Under the pieces are notes generated by a model, which was given only the letters and a program-made list of their open reading frames with translations, made no database searches and was not told where the DNA came from. Shown here piece by piece: positions 26,948 through 35,932 of a stretch of DNA of 64,000 nt (position 1 is the first letter of the stretch; each line of letters begins with the position of its first letter). The DNA lies in assembly GCA_023269675.1 (NCBI GenBank), contig JAHFSX010000014.1, positions 1 to 64,000 of the forward strand, in the 5' to 3' direction. This DNA comes from Verrucomicrobiota bacterium. Lineage in GTDB: Bacteria; Verrucomicrobiota; Kiritimatiellia; RFP12; UBA1067. The translations under genes and the position numbers were made by a program.

Positions 26948-29900
26948 ATGAAAAACCGGATGGTTGTCTTGCTCGGGGTCCTCCTGTCTGGCCTGACGTC
27001 ACGTGCGGACACGGCCGTCCAGAATACGCGGAGGTTCACGGATCAGAAACTCGACCTGACGGTGGTGGCCGGCACACTCGCGTTGCCCGCCGGCGGATAT
27101 TGGTCTGTCTCCGAATCCGGCAACGCTTCAGGCCTCTCACAGATCCAGCTTGTGCTCTCGCCGGAGTCCCGCGAAATTGCTCAGGGGGACCGGGCGCGCA
27201 AAGGCGAGTTGCAGACAAAGCTCGAACAAGAGCGCAACCCTCTTCACACTCTTTACTGGGCGTGTGTCGAGTACGCGAGAACCAACAACAACGTCGGGCC
27301 GGCCTCATGGGATGACATCCGCACCAACAGCGCGCGTCATTTCGACAGGACCTTTTTCTCACAGGCGGCCACTAATTTCTTCCTCATTCCGGCTGTACCG
27401 ATCCGGCAGCAGGGGGGGGCCTCGCAACCGGAACGCCGCCTGCTCGCCCTGCAACTGCACCCGCTGGCGGCTGACGGCAAGCACTGGGTCCTTTTCAATG
27501 ACGGCCAGTCTGAACGTGTGGCGATCGACATGGCCATGTGTGAAAAATACGGCATGAAGGTCGAGCCGCAACGGGCGCCTGAATCAGAGCCGCCGAAACC
27601 GGCACCCGGCACATGGGCGTATAACGTGTCGGCGCGCGTTAACCCCGACGCGGGAAAGCCTTTGGCGCAACTGACCCTCACGAACCGTTTAACCGGCGCG
27701 CGGCTGGCCTGCGACTGGACCTATGGCGCGGCAACGGCGGGCGAGCGGAGCGTGATCGCGCAGTGGGCGATGGCCCGGGCGACAAACTGGGGGATGAATG
27801 ACAGAGGGGGCGATTCGCCGGTCTTCAACTACTGGCTGTCGCGGTGCGCCGCGCTCTACGGCACGGGCGAGCTCGCTCCGGCGCGCGACCGCGTTCGGGA
27901 GCGGGGCGAAAGCTCCGACGCGTTCAGCGTGCTCGGCGGCCGGGCGGCGGTTCGGGAAACGCTCCAGATGCGGCCGCTCCAGCCAAACTCCGCCGCGCAA
28001 GAGGGCGACGCGATTGCCCTCGAAACGCTGGCCGGCGTAAACGTCAAATCGCACCCCTTCGGCGAGATGCTCAAAGGGGTAAAACCCGGCGCCCTTGGCA
28101 TGGCGGAGAACGCGCCGGCTGACCGCGCTTTCGTCTATTTCCAGAAACCGGAAACGCTTCTGCCTCTTTTGAACGGCGGCGCCGATTTTATTTTCGAGGG
28201 CGGCTCCCTGGCCCTTGCCAATCCCGCGGCCTACGATCTCAAACAGCGTTATGTCGAAAGGCTGGCGCTCTCGGAGCAATGGGTGCGGGACCTGCTGATC
28301 AAGTCCGGCGCGGTCACGGAAATGGCCGTCCTCTTTCCCGACCTGTTTTTCATCGACGGCACCGAGGTCACGGTTCTGGCCCGCATCCCGAGTGCGCGTC
28401 TGCTCAAACCCACGCTCGGCCTGCTCGGCCTGTCAAACCTGTCGGAGACGGTGCGGGAGAAGGCTGGCCCGGCGGGGCCCTCGTTCTGGGTGATGGATGG
28501 CGACCTGCTTGTCATCAGCACATCCCGCAGCGAGGCCGAACGGATTCTCGCGCTGCGGCGAGCGAAGGGCGCGGGCAGCTTAGGCCTGAGCGCGGAGTTC
28601 CGCTATATGCTTTCACAGACGCCGGTGCGCCCCGAAACCCGTTGCTTCTGCTATCTCTCGGACCCCTTCATCCGACGGCTGGTCGGCCCCGAAGTCAAGA
28701 TCGGCCAGCTCCGGCGGCTGCTGGCCAAAGGCGAAATGGAAAACCTCTCCTCGGCCGCCCTGCTCCACCGCCTGGACGGCCAAGCGGGCCGGCCTGATGT
28801 CCAGTCGCTGGTGGCCAGGGGCTATCTTGCGGCGGAGCCGTCCGCCGCCCGCGGCAGCGTGCTGGACGCGCATCTGGCCGCATCCTGCCCGCAATACGGG
28901 TCGCCCGCCCGGATGAAAACGCTCCTCGACAATCCCGTGACCACGATCACTCCCGCCGAAGCGGCGGCCTACAAAGTTTATGTGGACAACTATGCGCGGT
29001 TCTGGCGCCAGTACTTCGACCCCATCGCCTTCCGCCTGGATGACGGGCCGGCGGGCGAGCTGCAGCTCACGACCTTCATTCTCCCCCTGATCGACAACAG
29101 CATCTATAACAGCATTAAAGGCGTCATGCGCCACAAGGAGGACGGCATCCCGCTGCGGCTGCCCACTCTCACGCCGAAGCCGCTGATGCTGCTCTCCCTC
29201 AACCTTTCGGAAGATTCGTGGGTTACGGCCACCCGAGGGATCTTTTCAGAAATGTTGCGGCGCTACACCACGCTCGACCCCACGGCCTTCGACAAGATCG
29301 GGCCGGGGGTTCATCTCGCGATCCATGACGCCGACCCTATCATCACCTTCGGGGCCGGAGACACGCTGGGCATCTTCGGCGCGCAGACGCTGGGAGGCGG
29401 CCGCCAGCAGATGCTTCTCTTTCCCGCCATCGCCTCCATTCTCACGCGGCCCTGCCAGTTGATCGTGGAGCTCCAGGACCCCGCCGCCATTCGCCGCATG
29501 ATGCTGGCGGCCGCCAGCTCAGCGGAAAACCAGTGGGGCCGCGGAGCGCCCGAGGTCAGCTTCTACAAATTGGAAGGCCGCGATGCATGGATCTGCTCCA
29601 TTTCGATTGAGCACATCGTCAATATCCGGTTCGGCGTGGAGCTCCGGGACGACTTCTTGATCCTCAGCAATCTGCCATGGTCCCAGAAACCGGCTTTCGG
29701 CCCCGCCCGCGCAGCGGAACTGAACGCCATGGCGCTGGACATCCATCCCGAGTCGGGGGTTCTTCAGATGCCGGGCCTTTTCACCGCCGCGTGCGAACAG
29801 GAGCGGGATGCGGCCGTTCAGGGCGAGCGGTACCTCTATCCGTTCCTGACGTGCGGCGCGGGGTCAGTGGCGGAAGCCGTCAGCCAATGCCGCGCCCTGT

Positions 29901-30121
29901 TCGGCTTTGCCCCCGAGCATCCCGGCAAGGGCCATTGGGTCTGGGAGCACGGACAAATCCGGAGTACGGTGTACGGCGACTCCCGGCACCCCGTTCAGCC
30001 GGAGTACAAACCCGGAGACCGCCCCTTCGGCCTGCTTGCCGGACTCGACCTGTTGAACCTCAACCTGCAGTTCGAGGATGCCGGTCTTCGCGTCGTGACA
30101 CGCTGGAAAATGAAAGAGTAA
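26948..30121 (+). CDS. Large secreted protein of unknown function
   Basis: 1057 residues, not recognised. The start at 26948 is chosen because it follows AAAGGTGGG and opens with a clear signal peptide (MKNRMVVLLGVLLSGLTSRA, cut before DT). An in-frame ATG at 26840 would bury this signal. There are no transmembrane segments after the signal, no lipobox, and no C-terminal anchor; the end is RVVTRWKMKE. Visible blocks include NPLHTLYWACVEYARTNNN (near residue 100), HWVLFNDGQSERVAI (near 175) and a long C-terminal part with SFWVMDGDLLVISTSRSEAE and VHLAIHDADPIITFGAGDTL. The phrase style (assessing displayed values, FDKIGPGVHLA) recalls DUF3352-like proteins, but this is only an impression. It stands alone between a radical SAM gene and a convergent secreted propeller. 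Confidence 0.7.
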   Translation: MKNRMVVLLGVLLSGLTSRADTAVQNTRRFTDQKLDLTVVAGTLALPAGGYWSVSESGNASGLSQIQLVLSPESREIAQGDRARKGELQTKLEQERNPLHTLYWACVEYARTNNNVGPASWDDIRTNSARHFDRTFFSQAATNFFLIPAVPIRQQGGASQPERRLLALQLHPLAADGKHWVLFNDGQSERVAIDMAMCEKYGMKVEPQRAPESEPPKPAPGTWAYNVSARVNPDAGKPLAQLTLTNRLTGARLACDWTYGAATAGERSVIAQWAMARATNWGMNDRGGDSPVFNYWLSRCAALYGTGELAPARDRVRERGESSDAFSVLGGRAAVRETLQMRPLQPNSAAQEGDAIALETLAGVNVKSHPFGEMLKGVKPGALGMAENAPADRAFVYFQKPETLLPLLNGGADFIFEGGSLALANPAAYDLKQRYVERLALSEQWVRDLLIKSGAVTEMAVLFPDLFFIDGTEVTVLARIPSARLLKPTLGLLGLSNLSETVREKAGPAGPSFWVMDGDLLVISTSRSEAERILALRRAKGAGSLGLSAEFRYMLSQTPVRPETRCFCYLSDPFIRRLVGPEVKIGQLRRLLAKGEMENLSSAALLHRLDGQAGRPDVQSLVARGYLAAEPSAARGSVLDAHLAASCPQYGSPARMKTLLDNPVTTITPAEAAAYKVYVDNYARFWRQYFDPIAFRLDDGPAGELQLTTFILPLIDNSIYNSIKGVMRHKEDGIPLRLPTLTPKPLMLLSLNLSEDSWVTATRGIFSEMLRRYTTLDPTAFDKIGPGVHLAIHDADPIITFGAGDTLGIFGAQTLGGGRQQMLLFPAIASILTRPCQLIVELQDPAAIRRMMLAAASSAENQWGRGAPEVSFYKLEGRDAWICSISIEHIVNIRFGVELRDDFLILSNLPWSQKPAFGPARAAELNAMALDIHPESGVLQMPGLFTAACEQERDAAVQGERYLYPFLTCGAGSVAEAVSQCRALFGFAPEHPGKGHWVWEHGQIRSTVYGDSRHPVQPEYKPGDRPFGLLAGLDLLNLNLQFEDAGLRVVTRWKMKE

Positions 30122-30150
30122 CCAGCCTGAAACACAGGCCGCACAGCCGA

Positions 30151-30205
30151 CCGCGAATCGCGCCCAGGGGCGCGAATGAACCGGTTTAATTCGTATGATT
30201 CGCGG
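30151..30205. repeat. Inverted CCGCGAATC repeat between convergent genes
   Basis: CCGCGAATC (30151-30159) and GATTCGCGG (30197-30205) are exact reverse complements. They may serve as a shared transcription end for the two converging genes, although no T-run follows. Confidence 0.5.
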
Positions 30206-30230
30206 TTTGAGCGATTGACTTCGTGCCGCG

Positions 30231-32384
30231 TCACTCCGGCCGCCAGCGCAGCATCACGCTCTTGGCCTTGTAGTCGTCCTCCAGAAAGACCAGATAGCTG
30301 CCGTCGCGCAGCGGCCGCACGCGGACCGCATCCTCGAGATCCAGCAGGCCCAGCTCGCCGGTCACGCGCTCCGGCACCAGATTTCCGATAAACGTCCCGT
30401 CCCTCAGCCCGAACACCTTCACGAAGGCATACTTGACGTTCTCCTCTTTCAGCCCGCGCGTATAGCAGACGAAGAGATAGTCCCCCGCGATCTCGAAGGA
30501 CATCGGCTCCGACGACTCGTGCCCCTGGCTGCCTTTGCTGTAGGGCAGCACCGCTGACCAGAGCTTCACCGGAGAGCCCTTCAGCACATCGCGGTACACC
30601 GCCACGGCCGGCCCCATCGGCTTCCAGTGCTGATGCTTGTCCTCGCCCGCATCCCCGCCGAAGGCCGCGATGTCACGCGCCGCGTCAACTTTGAACCGCC
30701 GCAGTTCGCTCAGCTCTGCCGGACGCGCGGCCGCACGCGCCTCCTTCCAGGCCCACTGCGGCACGCCCTTCGCCGTGAAGCCTTTGAACGCCGCCCCGTG
30801 CGCCGCCTCGCTGAACACGCGCCAGAGCGTGCCCTGCGCGTCCACGAACATGCAGCCGCCGCCTTCTTTTTCAACCGGCTCGTACTCGCCGGCCTGCATC
30901 GCGCCGTCGCCGTTGACATCGCTCCAGCACCATGCGCCCGACGCGGGCTGGCCGCGCGGCCAGCCGTCCTCCTTGACCTTCGCCGGCCTCTTCGCGAACA
31001 GCGCCGCGGGGATCGCGGTCTCGCCGTCCGTCGCGGGACTGAAGCGGTAGGCCTGCACATAGTCCTGGCCCATGTTGGAGACGAAAAGCAGCGGCACCCC
31101 CTGCAGCTTCAGGAACCAGGCGTTGGCCGACCAGATGTGGAGGCGCGGATCGTCGGGATATTTCCACGGGTTCGCGGTGTAGGCCGCATACGCCGCCTGC
31201 TGTCCGGCGGGCTTCGCGAAGTCGACCGTGAAGCGCTCCTCCTTGGAATAAATAACGCGCTCCGATTCTGCATCGAGATCCGGCAGATCCACGAAGAACA
31301 GGCCGCAGCGCCGCCAGCGCAGCGCGCCGTCCGGCGCGTACGACTCCAGCACCGTGCTGCCACCGCCCGTGCCGCCGCTGTTCGCGACATAGAGGTTGCC
31401 GGCCGCGTCCGTGCCGATGCCGCGCGGGTGGTTGAACCGCCGTTCGCCCGCGCGGCCCGGCACCGGCCCGCCGAATATCCCGCGCGGCTCGCCGAAGGCG
31501 CCGCACGGTTTGGGGGCCGCCGTCTCAAGCCCGTCATAGAGCAGAATCTGCTGAGCACTCCCGGTGTCGCTCACCAGCAGTCGGCCTTTCGCATCGACCG
31601 CCAGATCCGCCGGCCGCACCGCGGCGTCAAACGTCAGCCGCGCCTTCTCTTTGCCTGCGGCGTCAAACCCCGCCAGCGCCCATGCTCCGGCCTTCTCGTC
31701 CTCGGGCGCGAGCAGCACCCACAGGGTCATGTGCGCGTCCATCGCCATGCGGTCCGGCCGCGTCACGCGCCACGACCGCTTCTCAGCCAGGGTCTCCGCG
31801 TCATAGACGCGCACCACGCCCGCGCGCTTCAGCGCCACATAGAGCTCCGTCTCGGCGGCCCACAGCCCGCGGATCGTCTCGGGCGCGCCCGCGGGCACTT
31901 CTTCCACGACCTTGAAACTCGCCTTGAGGGTGTCGCCCTTGCCGCCTTTGCCGCCCTCGAAGGGAGCACCCGTGCGGAAGTCGCTGCGTAGCCGGCGCGA
32001 CACCCCCAGCCAGCCGGACCCCTTGGGAGGCCAGGTCGCCTCATCGGCCAGCCCGCCATGCTCGTTCTCGGCGCGCTGCGCGATGAACACATACCTGGCG
32101 TTGGCCGCGACCGCCTCGCCGCCGCCGTAGCCCCAGCCGTGCGTGTGCATGGCCGCGCCCTTCCACGCGCCGTCCGGCCCGAAGCGCATAACGTTGCCGC
32201 CGCCCTCTTCCCAGTCGACGTGCGTATAGACGTCGCCCTCGGGCGTCACATACAGGTCATCGATGTCCTGCAGCACCCAGTCGGGCTTGCCGCCCCAATC
32301 GTTGCCGACCCACGACACCTCGCACGGCAGTTCCACCGCCCCCGCGCACATCGCCAGCGCCAACCCAAGCCAACAGTGTCTCAT
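30231..32384 (-). CDS. Secreted propeller-like protein (NHL/SMP-30-like)
   Basis: 717 residues with signal peptide (MRHCWLGLALAMCAGA, cut near VEL). Repeated blade-like segments fit a beta-propeller: DIDDLYVTPEGDVYTHV, IRGLWAAETELYVAL, RPADLAVDAKGRLLVSDTG and HPRGIGTDAAGNLYVANSG. The last two are typical NHL/SMP-30 blades. A calcium-loop-like DVNGDGAMQAGEYEP lies in the C-terminal half. The ATG at 32384 follows AAGGGGGG; the frame extends to 32441 without a signal. Probably periplasmic or extracellular, perhaps sugar-binding or a lactonase relative, but no catalytic set was identified. The SGNH esterase gene is divergent upstream. Confidence 0.7.
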   Translation of the reverse strand: MRHCWLGLALAMCAGAVELPCEVSWVGNDWGGKPDWVLQDIDDLYVTPEGDVYTHVDWEEGGGNVMRFGPDGAWKGAAMHTHGWGYGGGEAVAANARYVFIAQRAENEHGGLADEATWPPKGSGWLGVSRRLRSDFRTGAPFEGGKGGKGDTLKASFKVVEEVPAGAPETIRGLWAAETELYVALKRAGVVRVYDAETLAEKRSWRVTRPDRMAMDAHMTLWVLLAPEDEKAGAWALAGFDAAGKEKARLTFDAAVRPADLAVDAKGRLLVSDTGSAQQILLYDGLETAAPKPCGAFGEPRGIFGGPVPGRAGERRFNHPRGIGTDAAGNLYVANSGGTGGGSTVLESYAPDGALRWRRCGLFFVDLPDLDAESERVIYSKEERFTVDFAKPAGQQAAYAAYTANPWKYPDDPRLHIWSANAWFLKLQGVPLLFVSNMGQDYVQAYRFSPATDGETAIPAALFAKRPAKVKEDGWPRGQPASGAWCWSDVNGDGAMQAGEYEPVEKEGGGCMFVDAQGTLWRVFSEAAHGAAFKGFTAKGVPQWAWKEARAAARPAELSELRRFKVDAARDIAAFGGDAGEDKHQHWKPMGPAVAVYRDVLKGSPVKLWSAVLPYSKGSQGHESSEPMSFEIAGDYLFVCYTRGLKEENVKYAFVKVFGLRDGTFIGNLVPERVTGELGLLDLEDAVRVRPLRDGSYLVFLEDDYKAKSVMLRWRPE

Positions 32385-32480
32385 CGCCAAGCCCCCCCTT
32401 CTTTTCGCGTCACCATACACCCGATCCCCGGGATGTTTCAAGCGCGTTTGGGGCCGCGTCCGCGGATGAGCGATTTCCGG

Positions 32481-32509
32481 ATGACACCCAAAAACAACAA
32501 CGTTATAAT
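32481..32509 (+). promoter_or_regulatory. Strong predicted sigma-70 promoter of the SGNH esterase gene
   Basis: ATGACA (32481-32486), 17-base spacer, perfect TATAAT (32504-32509). The best housekeeping-type promoter in the window; leader about 110 bases. Confidence 0.7.
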
Positions 32510-32628
32510 GCGGCCTGGCATTTCAGGGTGGCGCGGGCTCTCCGAGCACGCCGCCGCGACAGGGAGATCGCGGACTGCCCCTAGAAACCCACATCAACGT
32601 CTGGCCGTTCTGGAAAGGGGCTCACCTT

Positions 32629-33780
32629 ATGAATCCGCTTAAATCCGCCGCGATCGCGGCCCTCACGCTGCTCGCCGCCTCCACGCAGGCCTTCGAGAGC
32701 AAGACCGTCCAGCCGCAATCGCTGGTCAGCACCGGCGACCTCAGCCGCGTGTGGCAGGTCATGGCCAAGGCTCAGCGCGGCGAGAAGGTGACCGTGGCGG
32801 TCATCGGCGGCTCGATTACCCAAGGCGCCAAAGCGAGCAAACCGGAGCTGCGGTATGGCAACCTCATGGCCGACTGGTGGCGCAAGGCCTTCCCGAAAGC
32901 GCAGATCGAGTTCGTCAATGCCGGCGTCGGCGCGACCGGCTCCAACTTCGGCGCGCTGCGTGCCCGCCGCGACCTCCTCGCGCACAATCCCGACTTCGTG
33001 GTGGTGGAGTACGGCGTCAACGACGGCAACACCCAGGCCGCCGCGGAGACGCTCGAGGGCCTGACCCGTCAGATTCTCAAGCAGCCGAACCAGCCTGCGG
33101 TCGTGCAGCTCTTCATGATGCACCAAGGCGGCGGCAACGCGCAGGAGTGGCACAGCAAAGTCGGCGTTCACTACAGCCTGCCGATCGTCAGCTACCGCGA
33201 CGCGCTCTGGCCGGAGATCAAAGCGGGCCGCCTGGCGTGGGAGGCCGTCATGGCCGACGAGGTTCACCCCAACGACCTCGGCCACGCCTGCGCCGCCGAG
33301 TTCGTCGCTTATCTGCTGGAGATCGCCAAGCAAGGCATGGACAAACCCGCGGCGGCACAACCCCTGCCTGCGCCGCTCTTCAGCGACCTGTACGAGCACA
33401 CCTCCCTCTTCGAGGCGCCGGAGCTGAAGCCGCTCAGCAACAGCGGCTGGACCCTCGACAAGACGTGGAAGAACTGGGTCAGCGACAAACCGGGCAGCGT
33501 CATCGAGTTCGAGATCAACGGCACGGCGATCTTCTCGATGCACTTCGTGATCAAGCGGCCGATGGGCAAGGCCAAGCTGCAGGTTGACGGCGGCGCGCCC
33601 GTGGTCTACGACGGCTGGTTCAACCAGACCTGGGGCGGCTACCGCTGCACCAACCTGCTCGCGAAGGACCTGAAGCCGGGGAAACACACGGTGCGCATCG
33701 AGCTGCTCGAAGAAAAGAACCCCGGCAGCGACGGCCACGAGTTCAAGCTCTTCGGACTCGGCGCAGCCGGCGTGCAGTAA
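32629..33780 (+). CDS. Secreted SGNH/GDSL-type esterase with C-terminal accessory domain
   Basis: Predicted carbohydrate or lipid esterase. 383 residues with signal peptide (MNPLKSAAIAALTLLAAST, cut after QA). SGNH blocks are visible: block I VAVIGGSITQGAKAS with catalytic Ser62, block II NAGVGATGSNFG, block III VVEYGVNDGN, and block V DEVHPNDLGHACA with the Asp/His pair. Residues 250-383 form a beta-rich domain (WTLDKTWKNWVSDKPGS, then VEIELLEEKN-type end) that may bind carbohydrate, as in acetyl-xylan esterases of families CE2/CE3 and similar. GGAAAGGGG precedes the ATG. Likely acts on an acetylated polysaccharide outside the cell. Confidence 0.82.
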   Translation: MNPLKSAAIAALTLLAASTQAFESKTVQPQSLVSTGDLSRVWQVMAKAQRGEKVTVAVIGGSITQGAKASKPELRYGNLMADWWRKAFPKAQIEFVNAGVGATGSNFGALRARRDLLAHNPDFVVVEYGVNDGNTQAAAETLEGLTRQILKQPNQPAVVQLFMMHQGGGNAQEWHSKVGVHYSLPIVSYRDALWPEIKAGRLAWEAVMADEVHPNDLGHACAAEFVAYLLEIAKQGMDKPAAAQPLPAPLFSDLYEHTSLFEAPELKPLSNSGWTLDKTWKNWVSDKPGSVIEFEINGTAIFSMHFVIKRPMGKAKLQVDGGAPVVYDGWFNQTWGGYRCTNLLAKDLKPGKHTVRIELLEEKNPGSDGHEFKLFGLGAAGVQ

Positions 33781-33838
33781 AAGGCCGTTGAACGGTTAAC
33801 GGTCGTACGTTCGGTCTTCCCGCATGCCGCGGCACCAC

Positions 33839-35932
33839 CTATTTCATGCTTCGCGCGCGTGCGATCCAGGCACGGACCGCGGCTTCGTCCAAGGTCACGC
33901 TGTAGCGCAGGCTCTGATAGCTCTCTAGCCATTGACGCAGCTCGTCCAACCGTGCAGGAGGCAACTCAGGGCCGATCCGTCTCAGCCACGCATTCCAACT
34001 TTCAAAGCTGAGGCGGCGCAAATGCGCGGCAACGGACCGCCGCTCAAGCCCCCCCATCGCCTGGACCAGTTCAAATTGCAGCCGCTCCGCTGACGTGCGT
34101 TCCCGTTGGCTCGCGCGGCGGCGGAGCCACCAGACCGCGCAAAAGCCTGCCAGCACCACCGCGCCGGGAAGACTCACCGCCATATCCCATAAGAAAAGCA
34201 GGGCCGTTTCGCCGACATCGGCGATCACCTGTAAAAAATTGGTGCCTCTCAGATAGGCGAGAAAGCGCTGCCACCCTGCGACCAGCAGGTCAAAAGCCAA
34301 CCGGACCTTGCCCGGCTTGTTCAAGGCGGCAGGCTGCCCGTCCGGCGGCGTGGGGTCAGCCACCAGCCATCGCCCCGAGGCCCGGTCCCAAACCTCGACC
34401 CACGCGTGACCGTCGCGCTCACGGACGACCCACCTGTGCAGCCACGGGTTCCAGCCGCTGCACCCGTACCCCTCGATCAGGCGCGAGGGGACGCCGCAGC
34501 TCCGGAACATCAGCGCCGCTGCGCTGGCGAACAACGTGCAGGCCCCTTCTTTGCGCGACATAAAATCCACAAGCGGGTCGGGTGCCGCCTGCATCCGCAG
34601 CCCCAGCCGGTAAGTGAAGGTCGTGGCGAAATGACGCTCGATGCGCAGGATGGCCGCCTCCAGCGTCGTCGCGTCCGCAAGTCCCGCGCACGCGGACACC
34701 CAATTCGAAACGGCGCCCGCCAACGGGGCGGGGATCTCGAGATATACGGGATCGGAAAGGCCGTCCGGCCACGGGTACGCGCTTGCTATCAGACGGCTGG
34801 GGCGGACAGTCAGGTCATATTTGTCCGGCATCACTTCTTTGGCCGCGACCGTCCCGCTTGTGTCCGCCAACGGAGGGGCTCCGTCACACGTCAGCGTAAC
34901 GGCGTTGCCGGGCAGGCAGAATCCGGCCAAGAGTGCGGGAGCCATTACTTCGAAGCGCCAGACAAACGCGGGGGTTTGCGGCACGACCGGGGTCAGCGCA
35001 TAAACGTTCCTTTTGCGGCCCGACGGATCACTCGAGGATTCTTTCAGCGGGATTTCCGGCTTGGCGTCCGTCCACCGCCCGTCGCGATAACGGGCGAAGA
35101 CGCGTTCCCGCAGATAGGCGGGCAATCCTTCCGGGCCGGCCAGCAGGACCACGCGCATGCGCTGACCAAAGTCAGCCGGAGTCGGCCGGGTCAGCCAAAG
35201 ATCTCCCGCCCGCCGCCTCGGTACATGTTCGGCATACATCACCCATCCGAACAGGCGTTTCTGCACGCTTTTGGCGGCCCATTCGACCGGCAGGCGCAAA
35301 CCAAGCGCCAGGCAGGCAATCGCGGCCAGGATCACCAAGCGCCACCCCAACTCCCGCGCCCCCGGCGCAAGCCTCTCTGCGGTGCGTGGCTGCGCAAGCC
35401 GCTGCGCCAGATCAGCCGCCATCAACAGCGCGACCAGGCCCCACACGATCAGCATCTCCAGCCCTTTGGCGGCCCCGGATAGGCTCTCGCCCCGCGACAG
35501 GACGACCATCGCCATGGGCAATCCGCCAACCGCCGCCAGCGTCACCCCGTCGATCGTGGGACGGAAGAACAGCGCGGTGAGCCCCAGCGCGAAAGCCACC
35601 GTGACCACGCGGTCAACAGCCCGCGTGTCTCCCAACGCGTTCTCGGGTGGCACCAGGCGTGACACGTTTGCGGCAAGGCAGGCAACCGTCAGCAGCACCC
35701 CGCTCCAGATGACCCAACGTGCCGTGCCAGGGAACGCCCGCGGCCGGGCCACCGCCAGCGCGGCCAGGCCCGCGGCCAGGAGCAGCAGCCCCTGGCTTTC
35801 TTCCCTGCAATACCACCACGCGCACCACAGCAGGGCCAGCGCGCTAAAAAACACCGGCCACCGGCTGCGACGCGGCGCCGCCGCCGAGTGCGGGAAAAGG
35901 GAGAGGAGGGGCGCTTTCAGCCGCTTCTTCAT
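33839..35932 (-). CDS. Membrane transglutaminase-like protein (TgpA type)
   Basis: 697 residues. The N-terminal ~220 residues have about six transmembrane helices (VFFSALALLWCAWWYC; LLLLAAGLAALAVA; and so on), then an external segment and a transglutaminase-like cysteine-protease core with EGACTLFASAA (Cys at about 464), RDGHAWVEVW (His at about 508) and LVADPTPP (Asp at about 524). One more transmembrane helix (MAVSLPGAVVLAGFCAVWW) and a cytoplasmic C-terminal helical tail follow. This is the TgpA/YebA domain order. Its start overlaps the DUF58 stop by four bases (ATGA), so it is the third gene of a moxR-DUF58-tgpA operon. Function of these operons is poorly understood; peptide or protein processing at the envelope is likely. 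Confidence 0.85.
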   Translation of the reverse strand: MKKRLKAPLLSLFPHSAAAPRRSRWPVFFSALALLWCAWWYCREESQGLLLLAAGLAALAVARPRAFPGTARWVIWSGVLLTVACLAANVSRLVPPENALGDTRAVDRVVTVAFALGLTALFFRPTIDGVTLAAVGGLPMAMVVLSRGESLSGAAKGLEMLIVWGLVALLMAADLAQRLAQPRTAERLAPGARELGWRLVILAAIACLALGLRLPVEWAAKSVQKRLFGWVMYAEHVPRRRAGDLWLTRPTPADFGQRMRVVLLAGPEGLPAYLRERVFARYRDGRWTDAKPEIPLKESSSDPSGRKRNVYALTPVVPQTPAFVWRFEVMAPALLAGFCLPGNAVTLTCDGAPPLADTSGTVAAKEVMPDKYDLTVRPSRLIASAYPWPDGLSDPVYLEIPAPLAGAVSNWVSACAGLADATTLEAAILRIERHFATTFTYRLGLRMQAAPDPLVDFMSRKEGACTLFASAAALMFRSCGVPSRLIEGYGCSGWNPWLHRWVVRERDGHAWVEVWDRASGRWLVADPTPPDGQPAALNKPGKVRLAFDLLVAGWQRFLAYLRGTNFLQVIADVGETALLFLWDMAVSLPGAVVLAGFCAVWWLRRRASQRERTSAERLQFELVQAMGGLERRSVAAHLRRLSFESWNAWLRRIGPELPPARLDELRQWLESYQSLRYSVTLDEAAVRAWIARARSMK

